Below, piece after piece: positions 43,836 through 53,285 of a DNA stretch of 64,000 nucleotides. The position numbers were made by a program, and so were the translations under genes. Positions within the stretch are counted from its first letter, which is position 1. Every line of letters begins with the position of its first letter. The stretch covers positions 973,501 through 1,037,500 of the forward strand of contig NZ_CP004388.1 of assembly GCF_000300235.2 (NCBI RefSeq), in the 5' to 3' direction. Source of the DNA: Thalassospira xiamenensis M-5 = DSM 17429 (GTDB taxonomy: Bacteria > Pseudomonadota > Alphaproteobacteria > Rhodospirillales > Thalassospiraceae). The notes under the pieces are model-generated. The model had not been told where the DNA came from. It saw nothing but the letters and a program-made list of their open reading frames with translations, and did no database searches.

Positions 43836-45428
43836 ATGACAGCCGATCTTCGTGATGCCGCCTTTAACAGCAACGTCTGGGCCTTCCAGGAAGCCCGCAA
43901 GCTGGTTGAGCGGTACAAACAGAAGAAGCCTGAAAAGGGTTATGTGCTGTTTGAAACTGGTTATGGCCCGTCCGGCCTGCCCCATATCGGGACGTTTGGC
44001 GAAGTTGCGCGCACAACCTATGTCCGCCGCGCGTTCGAACAGATGTCCGATATTCCGACCAAACTTTTCTGCTTCTCGGATGATATGGACGGTCTTCGCA
44101 AGGTGCCCGACAATATCCCGAACAAGGATATGGTCGCCCAGCATCTTGGCAAGGCATTGACCAGCGTGCCGGACCCGTTTGGCACCCATGAAAGCTTTGC
44201 GCATCACAACAATGCGCGTCTTTGCGATTTCCTTGATAGCTTCGGCTTTGATTATGAATTCAAATCTTCGACCGAATGCTATCGTTCGGGCATGTTTGAT
44301 GCAGCGCTTCTGCGTCTTCTGGAACGGTATGACGCGATCCAGAAAATTATGCTGCCGACCCTTGGTGAAGAACGCCGCGCGACATACAGCCCGTTCATGC
44401 CGGTCGAAGAAGGTACCAACAAGGTCCTGATGGCCAAAGTGACCGAGGTTAACGTTGAAGCCGGGACCATCGTTTACGAACATCCCGAAACCGGCAAGCT
44501 GGTTGAAACCCCGGTCACGGGGGGCCGTTGCAAATTGCAGTGGAAGCCGGACTGGGCGATGCGTTGGTTTGCGCTGGGCGTTGATTACGAAATGGCGGGC
44601 AAGGACCTTATTCCGTCGGTCGAACTTGGCAACAAGATCGTCAAGGCGCTTGGCGGCACCCCGCCAGAAGGCTTCAATTACGAGCTGTTTTTGGACGAGA
44701 ACGCACAGAAAATCTCGAAATCCAAGGGCAATGGCATTTCGATGGAAGACTGGCTGAAATATGCGCCGGAAGATAGTCTTTCGCTGTTCATGTTCCAGAA
44801 GCCGAAAACCGCAAAGCGCCTGTATTTCGATGTCATCCCGAAAACGGTTGATGAATATCTGACCTTTGCCGACAAGCTGAAAACCGAAACCGACCCGGAA
44901 AAGCTTTTGCAGAACCCGGCATGGCACATCCATGAAGGCAAGGCACCGGAACGCGATATTCCGTTGTCGTTCGGTATCTTGCTGAATCTTGTTTCGGTCT
45001 GCAATACCAGCGACCCGGAACTTCTTTGGGCGTTCATTTCGCGCTATGCCAAGGGCGCAACGCCGGAAAATCAGCCTTATCTCGACAAGCTGGTCGGCTA
45101 TGCGATCAACTATTACAACGACTTCGTCAAACCGACGAAAAAATACCGCGCCGCGACGGATGCGGAAAAAGCAGCCCTGACCGAACTGCGCGATATGCTC
45201 AAAACCCTTGATGCCGGCACTGATGGTGGCGATATCCAGACCCAGGTTTTCGAAGTGGGTAAAAACCACAATTACGAAAACCTGCGCGACTGGTTCAAGG
45301 CACTTTATGAAATCCTGCTGGGACAGGAACAGGGCCCGCGTATGGGATCGTTCATTGCGCTTTACGGTATTGATGAAAGCATCCAGCTGATCGACCGTGC
45401 GATTGCCGGTGAAGAACTCGGCGCGTAA
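43836..45428 (+). CDS. lysK: Class I lysyl-tRNA synthetase
   Basis: A 530-residue enzyme from ATG 43836 (AAGG upstream). [18 protein letters not shown] carries the class I HIGH-type motif and [11 protein letters not shown] the KMSKS motif. This is the archaeal-type class I LysRS, which replaces the class II enzyme in many alphaproteobacteria and spirochaetes. It charges tRNA-Lys with lysine in the cytoplasm. The helical C-terminal domain ends with [20 protein letters not shown]. The gene is monocistronic with its own terminator at 45462. Confidence 0.95.
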   Translation: MTADLRDAAFNSNVWAFQEARKLVERYKQKKPEKGYVLFETGYGPSGLPHIGTFGEVARTTYVRRAFEQMSDIPTKLFCFSDDMDGLRKVPDNIPNKDMVAQHLGKALTSVPDPFGTHESFAHHNNARLCDFLDSFGFDYEFKSSTECYRSGMFDAALLRLLERYDAIQKIMLPTLGEERRATYSPFMPVEEGTNKVLMAKVTEVNVEAGTIVYEHPETGKLVETPVTGGRCKLQWKPDWAMRWFALGVDYEMAGKDLIPSVELGNKIVKALGGTPPEGFNYELFLDENAQKISKSKGNGISMEDWLKYAPEDSLSLFMFQKPKTAKRLYFDVIPKTVDEYLTFADKLKTETDPEKLLQNPAWHIHEGKAPERDIPLSFGILLNLVSVCNTSDPELLWAFISRYAKGATPENQPYLDKLVGYAINYYNDFVKPTKKYRAATDAEKAALTELRDMLKTLDAGTDGGDIQTQVFEVGKNHNYENLRDWFKALYEILLGQEQGPRMGSFIALYGIDESIQLIDRAIAGEELGA

Positions 45429-45461
45429 GCAGTCGCTTTTTTCAGGCTGCTGTAAAATATC

Positions 45462-45489
45462 AAGCGACCCGTCGTCCGGCGGGTCGCTT
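45462..45489 (+). terminator. Intrinsic terminator after lysK
   Basis: AAGCGACCCG pairs with CGGGTCGCTT around an eight-base loop and is followed by TTTTTGTTTG on the plus strand. Confidence 0.9.
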
Positions 45490-45576
45490 TTTGTTTGATC
45501 GGGTGTCATTTCCTTCAATAAGTTTACCACCTTATCGCCGATGGTTGCTCTTTTGCGTTTGACCAAAACGGAGTTG

Positions 45577-46545
45577 ATGATGGGTTTCTGGCAAAAGGCG
45601 ATGATCGCAGTGGCGTGCAGCAAACCATTGCGCCGCGCGGGCGAGGCGGTCGGGCGGAAAACCGGGCTGGCTGCACAGTTCGTTAGCGGCGCGGATGGTG
45701 CCGGGCACGTGAAACGCACGCAGGAATTGGCAAAGCAGGGTATTCGGGTTTCGAGCTTTTATCTGGGCGAATATGTGACCGATCCGGCACAGGTGGCGGA
45801 AACGGTTGATGCAGTTACAGCCGTGATCCCCAAGCTTGATCGTGTTGGTTTGGATGTTCATGTTTCCATTGATCCATCGCAGCTTGGCTATATGCAGGAT
45901 CCGGCGATGTTGGATGACAATGCCCACAAAATTGCCGGTTTGATCCGCGACGTCGGTGTTGAGAAAGCAGGTCGGCGCTGCTGCCGGATGATGATCGACA
46001 TGGAAGATTTCGACATGGTCGATGATACGCTGGCCCTTCATGATCGGCTGCTTGAGGCAGGGTATCCGGTAGCCCAGACATTGCAGGCGCGATTATTGCG
46101 AACCGAAGCCGACATGGCGCGCAAGATCGCACAGGGGGCCATGATACGTCTGGTTAAAGGGGCGATGGCCCCGCCTGATCATGTTGCTTTTACCCGGCGT
46201 CGCGACATCGACGAAAATTACCTGAAACTGGCGTCAATGATGTTGTCCGACGAGGCGCGCCTTACCGGATTTATGCCGGTTTTCGGATCGCATCATCGTG
46301 AGTTGGTTGAATATATTGCAAAGGTCGCAGACGAACGTGGATGGGAGCGTGAGGCGTTCGAGTTTGAAATGCTTTATGGCGTCAATCAGCCACTTCAGCG
46401 GGATCTTGTGTCGCTCGGTTATCGGCTTCGGCTTTATGCGCCGTTTGGGGCGGATTGGTGGGCTTATGCGTGGCGTCGTGTTGGTGAAAACCCCCGCAAT
46501 CTTGGTCTTTTGCTGCGTTCGCGGCTGAATGCTACGGGTCTGTAA
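45577..46545 (+). CDS. Proline dehydrogenase (monofunctional)
   Basis: A 322-residue FAD enzyme with the PRODH TIM barrel. Recognisable strands: VRVSSFYLGEYV-like start, MIDMEDFDM, AQTLQARLLRTEADM, IRLVKGAM, FGSHHRELV, FEFEMLYGV, and finally RLYAPFGADWWAYAWRRVGENPRN, the proline-binding R-R-x-x-E-N segment. It oxidises proline to pyrroline-5-carboxylate. It is free-standing rather than fused to the second enzyme as in PutA, so a separate P5C dehydrogenase is needed elsewhere. ATG 45577 or 45580 follows GGAG. Confidence 0.88.
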   Translation: MMGFWQKAMIAVACSKPLRRAGEAVGRKTGLAAQFVSGADGAGHVKRTQELAKQGIRVSSFYLGEYVTDPAQVAETVDAVTAVIPKLDRVGLDVHVSIDPSQLGYMQDPAMLDDNAHKIAGLIRDVGVEKAGRRCCRMMIDMEDFDMVDDTLALHDRLLEAGYPVAQTLQARLLRTEADMARKIAQGAMIRLVKGAMAPPDHVAFTRRRDIDENYLKLASMMLSDEARLTGFMPVFGSHHRELVEYIAKVADERGWEREAFEFEMLYGVNQPLQRDLVSLGYRLRLYAPFGADWWAYAWRRVGENPRNLGLLLRSRLNATGL

Positions 46546-46696
46546 ATGCGAGCGGGTTGTGTTCGTTGCGTTCTGCCATGCATCTGCCCAAATGATAAGA
46601 TGTAATGTAAAACAAAATCAGTCATTTCCGGTGTTTTGGTTAGGGCCATGCATCGGAAATGATCATTTAAACGGCGAGCACCGAAAGGAAGGCCGG

Positions 46697-47284
46697 ATGA
46701 AGATGGTCAAGATCATGATGGCGGGCGCAATGGCGGTGCTGCTGGCGGCCTGTTCGACCGGGCCGCGTGTCTATACCGATGCCGATCCGGCGGCCGATTT
46801 TTCGCGTTATCGGACCTTTGCCTTTTATGAGTCCGCGGGAAAGTCGGATGAAAAATACGCCACCCTGCACGGTCAGCGGATCGAGGATGCAGTCAGTGCC
46901 GCCCTTGAAGCGCGCGGTTATCGCGTTGACATCAACACCCCTGATATCCTGATCAACTATCACCTCAAGACCGAGGAAAAGACCCGGACATCACCGCCGG
47001 TCTATTACGGCGGGTATTACGGTTATCGCAGCGGGATGTATGTCGGTTGGCCCGGGTATGTCGAGCCGGGATATGTTGACAATTATACCGAAGGCACGAT
47101 TTCGGTCGATATGGTAGACCGCCGCACCGATCAGATGATCTGGGAAGGCACGGCGGTTGGCCGTATCGACAGCGAGTTTCGCAACAATCCCGATCAGGGG
47201 GTGCGCAAAGCGGTTGGCGCGATATTTGGCAAATATCCCTATGTCGCGGGAAGCAGTGTTCCGGTGGTGCCTGCGACGCAGTAG
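46697..47284 (+). CDS. DUF4136 lipoprotein
   Basis: A 195-residue lipoprotein, ATG 46697 behind AAGGAAGG. The signal peptide ends in a lipobox LLAACSTG (cysteine about residue 19). The mature part, FSRYRTFAFYESAGKS ... ARGYRVDINTPDILINYHL ... GTISVDMVDRRTDQMIWEGTA, is the DUF4136 pattern. A Tyr/Gly-rich loop (VYYGGYYGYRSGMYVG) is notable. Function unknown; expected at the inner or outer membrane facing the periplasm. Followed by a strong terminator. Confidence 0.88.
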   Translation: MKMVKIMMAGAMAVLLAACSTGPRVYTDADPAADFSRYRTFAFYESAGKSDEKYATLHGQRIEDAVSAALEARGYRVDINTPDILINYHLKTEEKTRTSPPVYYGGYYGYRSGMYVGWPGYVEPGYVDNYTEGTISVDMVDRRTDQMIWEGTAVGRIDSEFRNNPDQGVRKAVGAIFGKYPYVAGSSVPVVPATQ

Positions 47285-47310
47285 GGCGGGTTTGGTGGAT
47301 TTGGTAAGCG

Positions 47311-47341
47311 GAACGGGCCGGGGGGGGATGCCGGCCCGTTC
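47311..47341 (+). terminator. Intrinsic terminator after the DUF4136 gene
   Basis: GAACGGGCCGG pairs perfectly with CCGGCCCGTTC around a nine-base loop, followed by TGTTTTC. Confidence 0.85.
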
Positions 47342-47364
47342 TGTTTTCGGCTGTTCGCGAGGCT

Positions 47365-48240
47365 TTAGCTCTGCTCGGCAAACGCCCAGTAAAGTTCCTG
47401 TGCGCGTTTGGTTATCGGGCCGGGTTGCAGGTTGCGGTCGTCGAGTTTGACGCAAGGTGCGACCTTGTAATAATTGCCGGTGCCAAAGATTTCGTCGGCA
47501 TTTTCAAGTTCGCTGTAGGTCACGGTTTTTTCGATGACGTCTATGCCGTCTTCGCGGAGCAGTTTGATCACGCGCTGCCGGGTCAGGCCGTTTAAGAACG
47601 TGCCGTTGATCACGGGCGTAAACACCTTGCCATCCTTGGCATAGAACAGGTTGGCATAGGAAAATTCTGCGACATTGCCGAGCGGATCGAGCATTACGCC
47701 AGTATCAAAACCGTCTTTGGTGGCCTCTGCCACGGCGCGGCCGACATTGGGATACAGGCAGGATGCCTTGGCCTCGGTCGGGGCACTTTCGGGCGAGGGG
47801 CGGCGGAAGCTTGATTTCCGGGCGGTAAAGCCGGTTTTGATGGCATCGGGCAGGTCGGATACCGAAATGCACAGCACGAATTGCGCGCTTTCTGGTGTCG
47901 GGGCAAGGAAGCCTTCGCCGCCATAGACAATCGGTTTGATATAAAGTGCCAGCGCCGGATCGAATTTCTGAACGCCTTCGCGGACGAGGGCGACGATCTC
48001 ATCGGTGGTGATCTGCGGGGCAAGACCCATCAGTTCGGCCGAACGCAGCACACGGGCGCAATGAGGCACAAGATCGGGCATTTTGCCATTGATGCGGCGC
48101 GCGCCGTCAAAGACCGTGGAGGCCATCCACATGCCATGGGTTTGCGGCCCGATAATATGCGGGTTGCCTTCGTGCCATTCGCCCTTGTACCAGGTCCATG
48201 TGGTGACGGCTTTGGTGTCTGCGGTAGTGGCGTGACCCAT
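47365..48240 (-). CDS. ilvE: Branched-chain amino acid aminotransferase (class IV PLP)
   Basis: A 291-residue fold-type IV aminotransferase from ATG 48240 (AGGAGC upstream). The start THGMWMASTVFDGARRIN is typical, PTEAKASCLYPNVGRAV holds the PLP lysine, MLDPLGNVAEFSYANLFY follows, and NGLTRQRVIKLL completes the cofactor pocket. It interconverts branched-chain amino acids and keto acids with glutamate. D-amino acid and aminodeoxychorismate relatives share the fold, so the name is probable but not certain. Divergent from the LacI gene. Confidence 0.85.
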   Translation of the reverse strand: MGHATTADTKAVTTWTWYKGEWHEGNPHIIGPQTHGMWMASTVFDGARRINGKMPDLVPHCARVLRSAELMGLAPQITTDEIVALVREGVQKFDPALALYIKPIVYGGEGFLAPTPESAQFVLCISVSDLPDAIKTGFTARKSSFRRPSPESAPTEAKASCLYPNVGRAVAEATKDGFDTGVMLDPLGNVAEFSYANLFYAKDGKVFTPVINGTFLNGLTRQRVIKLLREDGIDVIEKTVTYSELENADEIFGTGNYYKVAPCVKLDDRNLQPGPITKRAQELYWAFAEQS

Positions 48241-48419
48241 TCTTCTTGCTCCTGATCGAATTTCGGGTGGCGTTTGCATGTCGCGGGGCGATGCAAGGCA
48301 TCCAGAATAGGGGCTTTGCGCGATCATGGTCAAAGAAAACTGACAGGGTAAATGCCGGTTCGGTGCCGTTTTTAAGGAAGTTGCGATAAATGACGGTTCT
48401 GTGAAATATCCCGCATCAT

Positions 48420-48431
48420 GCACACGTGTGC
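48420..48431. promoter_or_regulatory. LacI-type operator, copy 1
   Basis: The perfect palindrome GCACACGTGTGC lies 95 bp before the LacI start and 180 bp before the divergent aminotransferase start. Same 12-bp core as at 49677 and 49888. Probably the regulator's autoregulatory site. Confidence 0.8.
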
Positions 48432-48525
48432 GTTGGCGGGCCGGAAGGCCTGTGATATGTGTGTGACCGTGCTGCAAGACTGAAAACAGGCACGGCCAGA
48501 CGGCGTAAAGAGGGAAATTGCGCGC

Positions 48526-49590
48526 ATGACCGAGGGGAAACACACGCCTGCAAATGGTGACGGGGCCGAACCAGGCCGCGATTTGCAGCATATCGTGACC
48601 TCGGCCGATGTTGCGCGCGAAGCCGGTGTTTCGCGGTCCACCGTTTCGCGGTGTTTATCAGGCGACCGGCGGATATCGGATGCGACCCGCCTGCGGGTAC
48701 AGGAAACCGCCAACCGGCTTGGTTATCACGTCAATAAAATCGCCCGGTCGATGAATACGCGCAAAAGCGATCTGATCGGATTGGTGACATCGGGGCTTTC
48801 CGATCCGTTCCGCGTTGAATTCCTTGATAAACTGATCCTTGCCATTCAGCAGTCCGGTTATCGTCCGTTGGTGATTGATGTATCCGATCCCGCCCAGATG
48901 GGCACATCGATGATGCATTTGTTGCAATATCAGGTGGCCGGGGTGGTCGTGACATCGGGAAGCCCGCCGCCCGAAGTCGGTGTACATTTCCTGAAACGCA
49001 GTGTGCCGGTCGTTCTGGTCAATCGCGCCGGGCGGCTGGAGGGGGCCGACGTTATCAATTGCGATAATGTGCGCGGCGGTGAAATGGCCGCCGACCTGTT
49101 GCTTGAAACCGGTAAAACCCGGTTCGGGTTCCTCAATGTCAAGGGTGGTACATTCAGCGGCAATGTGCGGGGCGAAACATTCGTTTCGCGCCTTGCACCG
49201 CGCCTTGCGAGCGGGGATATCAGCTTTACCCCGCTGGTCTGCGACAGTGCCGATTATGATGGTGGCTTTAATGCCGCGCTTAAATTTCTGGCAACGCCGG
49301 AAACCGCGCCAAACGCGATTTTCTGTGCCAAGGACCATATTGCGTTGGGTCTTCTGGACGCGGCCCGGTTTGAACTGGGCCTGCGCATCCCCCAAGATAT
49401 TGCCGTGGTCGGGTTTGACGATATTGCCGCCGCCCGGCAGGGGGCGTATCAATTGACCACTGTGTGCCAAAGTGCGACGAAGCTGGCCGAAATGACGGTG
49501 GATCGGCTGCGCCAGCGCATCCGTGGCGATGCCCTGACGGATCAGCGGCTGATCCTGCCGGTAGAAATGACGCGTCGCCGGACCGCCTGA
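48526..49590 (+). CDS. LacI-family transcriptional regulator of the sugar-phosphate operon
   Basis: A 354-residue repressor. After a ~20-residue tail comes the LacI headpiece VTSADVAREAGVSRSTVSRC (residues 24-43), hinge helix region ending NRLGYHVNKIARSM, and a periplasmic-binding-protein-like effector domain (IGLVTSGLSDPF ... GVVVTSG ... VVGFDDIAAARQGAYQLTTV). It lies just upstream of, and in the same direction as, the ABC operon. Three identical palindromes flank it (48420, 49677, 49888). I expect it to repress the operon until a sugar or sugar phosphate binds. Confidence 0.93.
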   Translation: MTEGKHTPANGDGAEPGRDLQHIVTSADVAREAGVSRSTVSRCLSGDRRISDATRLRVQETANRLGYHVNKIARSMNTRKSDLIGLVTSGLSDPFRVEFLDKLILAIQQSGYRPLVIDVSDPAQMGTSMMHLLQYQVAGVVVTSGSPPPEVGVHFLKRSVPVVLVNRAGRLEGADVINCDNVRGGEMAADLLLETGKTRFGFLNVKGGTFSGNVRGETFVSRLAPRLASGDISFTPLVCDSADYDGGFNAALKFLATPETAPNAIFCAKDHIALGLLDAARFELGLRIPQDIAVVGFDDIAAARQGAYQLTTVCQSATKLAEMTVDRLRQRIRGDALTDQRLILPVEMTRRRTA

Positions 49591-49676
49591 ACCGGTCTTT
49601 TTTACGGATTTCAGGCCGATTTTTCTTCGATTTCTGATGCAAAACGGCTGACTCACGATGTTTCTGCGGGTTGTGC

Positions 49677-49688
49677 GCACACGTGTGC
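49677..49688. promoter_or_regulatory. LacI-type operator, copy 2
   Basis: GCACACGTGTGC, with flanking C/G extending the symmetry to 14 bp. It is 87 bp beyond the LacI stop and 211 bp (centre to centre) from copy 3. Confidence 0.82.
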
Positions 49689-49884
49689 GTTAAGTTTTAA
49701 GGCGGATGCCTTGCTGAGGGCAGCGTATGGTTTTGCGATGGCGGTTTGTGGGCATGAAATTTTTATATTTAAAAACAGATGGTTATTCGTGGATGGCGAG
49801 AGTTTTTGGGCTCTAAATAGAATTTTTCTGTCATTTCATGGAATTTATGATTAAATCATTCCAGCACGTGATTTGCGCAATGGT

Positions 49885-49902
49885 AATGCACACGTGTGCA
49901 TT
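49885..49902. promoter_or_regulatory. LacI-type operator, copy 3 (operon-proximal)
   Basis: The perfect 18-bp palindrome AATGCACACGTGTGCATT ends 30 bases before the binding-protein start codon. Its core is identical to copies 1 and 2. The position suits a repressor blocking the promoter or early elongation. Confidence 0.88.
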
Positions 49903-49932
49903 CAACGAAATGCGAACCGGGAGGAAACCCAA

Positions 49933-50970
49933 ATGACGATCAGAAATTCTCTTTTTGCGACTGTCGCGATTTCAGGCCTTTTGGCTGTTGCGACCGCCGG
50001 TTCGGCCAATGCGGCCGGTCGGCTTAATGTCATCTGCTCGGCCGATAATGAATGGTGCGAGATGATGGAAACCGCGTTCGAGCTGGAACATGACATCGAT
50101 GTATCGATGGTTCGCAAAAGTTCGGGCGAGGCTTATGCGCAGGTTCGCGCCGAAGCTGCCAATCCGAAACTGGATGTATGGTGGGCCGGGACCGGCGACC
50201 CCCATCTTCAGGCTGCCGCCGAAGGCCTGACGGAAGAATATGAATCCCCGCAACTTGGCAACCTGAATGACTGGGCCGTGCGGCAGGCGAAAAATTCCGG
50301 CAATCGGACGGTCGGGGTTTATGCCGGTGCACTCGGCATTGGTTACAACAATGATCTTCTGACGAAAAAGGGCCTTCCGGCGCCGAAATGCTGGGAAGAT
50401 CTGAAAGACCCGGCCTATAAGGGCGAAATCCAGATGGCGAACCCGAATTCATCGGGCACGTCCTATACCGCACTTGCGACGCTTGTGCAGATTTTTGGCG
50501 AAGAAAAAGCCTTCGATCTGCTTAAAGAAATGCACAAGAACGTCAACCAGTACACCAAATCGGGTTCCGCCCCGATCAAGGCCGCAGCCGTTGGTGAAAC
50601 CACCATCGGCATCACCTTCATGCATGACATGGTCGCCCAGATCAAACAGGGGGCGAACCTGACCGTGGTGTCGCCGTGCGAGGGGACCGGTTACGAAGTG
50701 GGTTCCATGAGCATTATCAAAGGTGCGCGTAACCTTGAAAATGCGAAAATCTGGTATGAATTCGCACTTAGCCCGCGGACCCAGTCAATTGCCGAAGACG
50801 CGCACAGCTATCAGGTGCCGTCCAACAAAGAGTCAAAAATTCCCGATGGCGCACCGCGTCTGAGTGAATTGAAACTGATCGATTATGACTTCGCGAAATA
50901 CGGGGATGCGGAAACCCGCCGTCATCTTCTGTCGCGTTGGGATGACGAAGTCAAAACCGCGCCGCAATAA
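49933..50970 (+). CDS. Periplasmic binding protein, probable sugar-phosphate (AfuA-like) rather than iron
   Basis: A 345-residue exported protein, signal peptide cleaved after about residue 27 (GSANA). The body follows the FbpA/AfuA class: LNVICSADNEWCEMME, LDVWWAGTGDPHLQA, GVYAGALGIGYNND, MANPNSSGTSYTALATL, ITFMHDMVAQI, CEGTGYEVGSM. H231, D232 and E255 have the spacing (0, +1, +24) that I recall for the sugar-coordinating triad of the hexose-phosphate binder AfuA, and SSGTSYT suits phosphate binding. The tyrosine pair of FbpA iron sites is not evident. First gene of the operon with permease, ATPase and a phosphatase. The substrate class is inference. Confidence 0.82.
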   Translation: MTIRNSLFATVAISGLLAVATAGSANAAGRLNVICSADNEWCEMMETAFELEHDIDVSMVRKSSGEAYAQVRAEAANPKLDVWWAGTGDPHLQAAAEGLTEEYESPQLGNLNDWAVRQAKNSGNRTVGVYAGALGIGYNNDLLTKKGLPAPKCWEDLKDPAYKGEIQMANPNSSGTSYTALATLVQIFGEEKAFDLLKEMHKNVNQYTKSGSAPIKAAAVGETTIGITFMHDMVAQIKQGANLTVVSPCEGTGYEVGSMSIIKGARNLENAKIWYEFALSPRTQSIAEDAHSYQVPSNKESKIPDGAPRLSELKLIDYDFAKYGDAETRRHLLSRWDDEVKTAPQ

Positions 50971-51059
50971 GCGCGATCTGCCTTAACGGTTCTGTCCGTT
51001 CGGTGTGATCATCGGACGGGCAGAACCAGACTTCCCAATTCGGCGTGCAGGAGAGTTTC

Positions 51060-53285
51060 GTGAACCGGATGCTTTGGTTCTGGCTGGTGATCGGCTGGAT
51101 CGGTTTTGCAATTTTACCCTGGTATCAGCAGGAATACGGGTTCTGGACCCTGGAATGGCTGTATGACGGCTATCCGATGTATGGCGATTATTCGCCTGCA
51201 ATCCTGCAAACGACCCTTCATCAAAAATTCTGGCTGCTGCCGATTGCGGCATTTTTGCTGGCACCGCTCGCCCTAGTGAGGGCCGGGCGTGATCATCCGC
51301 ATTATGCCCGTATCCTGATTTCATGCGGGCTTGGCGGTTTGATCTATCTGGTGGGGCAGGGCTTTTTTGTCGGCATTTCCGGCTGGGGATTTGGCTGGCT
51401 TGAGGCGATGTTTGGCCCGCTTGACGTCCGGCAATACGGGCTTGGCTATGGCGCGATGTTTGTTGCGGCCAGCCTGCTTGTGATGCTTTGCACCGGTCTT
51501 GCCGCGGCGGGGGCGATGCGCGGTGATGTGTTTGTCACATCCGCCATCGGGACGGTTATTGCGCTTGTCGGGTTGTTTGTCTTCTTTCCGGTGGCGCGCA
51601 TTTTCATCGGATCGTTTGTTGATATTGATGGCAATCTTTCGGGCGTGGCCTTTATCCGCAATTTCCTTGATGACAGCATCTGGGGGCTGGGCTGCTTTGC
51701 CGGGGGTGTCTGCGGGGTTGCCTGGAATACGGCGTTTCTGGCGGTTCTGACCGCTATTTCGACCACGCTGCTTGGGCTTTCATTTGCGCTTGTGGTGACG
51801 CGGACCGGGTTCCGGTTCAAAAAGCCGCTGCGGGTTTTGACGGTGTTGCCGATCATTACCCCGCCTTTCGTGATCGGTTTGGCATTGATCCTTCTTTTTG
51901 GCAGATCGGGGGCTGTAACGCAGTTCTTTGCTGATCTGCTCGGGGTGGAGGCAGGGCGCTGGCTTTATGGCCTCCCTGGAATCTGGCTGGCACAGACCCT
52001 GTCCTTCACCCCGATTTCTTTTCTGGTGCTGATCGGTGTGGTCGAGGGTGTCAGCCCGTCGATGGAAGAAGCATCGCAAACCTTGCGGGCCGGACGGTGG
52101 AAGACGTTTGTCAATGTGTCGCTGCCTTTGATGCGCCCCGGTTTGGCCAATGCCTTTCTGCTGGCCTTCATCGAAAGCATGGCCGATTTCGGTAACCCGA
52201 TGGTTCTGGGTGGCAATTACGAAGTGCTGTCGACCGAGATATTCTTTGCCATTGTCGGCGCACAAAACGATGCCGGACGGGCCGCCGTCCTTGCGATGAT
52301 TCTTTTGTTCTTCACACTTTCGGCCTTTGCCGCACAGCGGTTCTGGCTGGGCAAAAAATCCTATGCCACGGTATCGGGCAAGGCCGATAACGGGGCGCAT
52401 GTCGGGCTTAATCCCGGGATGCGATTGGCGTGTTATTTCACCGCTATTCCGTGGGCGATCTTTACGGTCGTGCTGTATGGCATGATTTTCTATGGCAGCT
52501 TTGTCAAACGCTGGGGCTTTGATAACAGCCTGACGCTGGATAATTACGGCGATGCGTTCGGTGTCGGCTGGAGCGAGCATGGCATCGTCTGGGCCGGGGC
52601 GGCATGGGACAGTTTCTGGACCACGTTGAACATCTCGGCGATTGCCGCACCCTTGACCGCAGCGGTTGGTCTGACGACGGCCTATCTGCTGGTGCGGCAA
52701 AACTTCCGGGGCAAAAGTGCCTTTGAATTTGGTACGATGTTAAGCTTTGCCATTCCCGGTACGGTGATCGGTGTCAGTTATATTCTGGCGTTCAACGTGC
52801 CGCCATTCGAATTGACCGGGACGGGTGTGATCCTTGTGATCTGCTTTATCTTCCGCAATATGCCGGTGGGTGTTCGCGGCGGGATTGCCGCCATGAGCCA
52901 GTTGGACAAAAGCCTTGATGAAGCATCCCTGACCCTTGGTGCCAACAGCTTTACCACGTTCCGGCGCGTGATCCTGCCGCTGTTGCGCCCGGCGATTGTT
53001 GCCGCACTGGTTTACAGCTTTGTGCGTGCCATTACCTCGGTCAGTGCGGTGATCTTTCTGGTCAGTGCGGATCACAATATGGCGACATCCTATATTATCG
53101 GGCTTGTGGAAAACGGGCGATACGGCGTTGCGATTGCCTATTGCAGTGTTCTGATCCTTGTCATGCTGACCGCGATCCTTGTTGTGAACGGCCTGATCGG
53201 GCAACGGCGTCTGCGCCGCGAGGACCGGGTTGAGGCAACACCGGACAAGACATCGACAGGAAATCTGAGAGAGAAGCATTCATGA
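51060..53285 (+). CDS. Fused double ABC permease (AfuB/FbpB-type)
   Basis: A 741-residue inner-membrane protein containing two permease halves. After an extra N-terminal membrane region (~1-190) there are two binding-protein-dependent transport domains, each with an EAA-type coupling loop: MEEASQTLRAGRWKTFVNVS in the first, LDEASLTLGANSFTTFRRVI in the second. The start is GTG 51060, which has AGGAG six bases upstream; GTG 51045 and ATG 51069 are alternatives. Fusion of both halves in one chain is usual for FbpB/AfuB-type systems. Its stop overlaps the ATPase gene by four bases. Confidence 0.9.
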   Translation: MNRMLWFWLVIGWIGFAILPWYQQEYGFWTLEWLYDGYPMYGDYSPAILQTTLHQKFWLLPIAAFLLAPLALVRAGRDHPHYARILISCGLGGLIYLVGQGFFVGISGWGFGWLEAMFGPLDVRQYGLGYGAMFVAASLLVMLCTGLAAAGAMRGDVFVTSAIGTVIALVGLFVFFPVARIFIGSFVDIDGNLSGVAFIRNFLDDSIWGLGCFAGGVCGVAWNTAFLAVLTAISTTLLGLSFALVVTRTGFRFKKPLRVLTVLPIITPPFVIGLALILLFGRSGAVTQFFADLLGVEAGRWLYGLPGIWLAQTLSFTPISFLVLIGVVEGVSPSMEEASQTLRAGRWKTFVNVSLPLMRPGLANAFLLAFIESMADFGNPMVLGGNYEVLSTEIFFAIVGAQNDAGRAAVLAMILLFFTLSAFAAQRFWLGKKSYATVSGKADNGAHVGLNPGMRLACYFTAIPWAIFTVVLYGMIFYGSFVKRWGFDNSLTLDNYGDAFGVGWSEHGIVWAGAAWDSFWTTLNISAIAAPLTAAVGLTTAYLLVRQNFRGKSAFEFGTMLSFAIPGTVIGVSYILAFNVPPFELTGTGVILVICFIFRNMPVGVRGGIAAMSQLDKSLDEASLTLGANSFTTFRRVILPLLRPAIVAALVYSFVRAITSVSAVIFLVSADHNMATSYIIGLVENGRYGVAIAYCSVLILVMLTAILVVNGLIGQRRLRREDRVEATPDKTSTGNLREKHS

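Larger units (their letters stand above)
49591..49932 (+). promoter_or_regulatory. Regulatory region of the sugar-phosphate ABC operon
   Basis: A 342-bp non-coding stretch between the LacI gene and the binding-protein gene. It holds operator copies 2 and 3, an AT-rich segment around 49755-49860 suited to a promoter, and a strong ribosome-binding site GGGAGGAAA before ATG 49933. An extra half-like GCACGTG occurs at 49864-49870. Confidence 0.7.

Noticed and set aside
43830..45719. 629-residue minus-strand open frame opposite lysK
   Set aside because: It is antisense to the whole class I LysRS, whose HIGH and KMSKS motifs are unmistakable. The antisense product has no motif.
46622..46662. TCATTTCCG / CGGAAATGA inverted repeat after the proline dehydrogenase gene
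   Set aside because: Nine-base arms with a 23-base loop and no T-run; too weak to call a terminator or operator.
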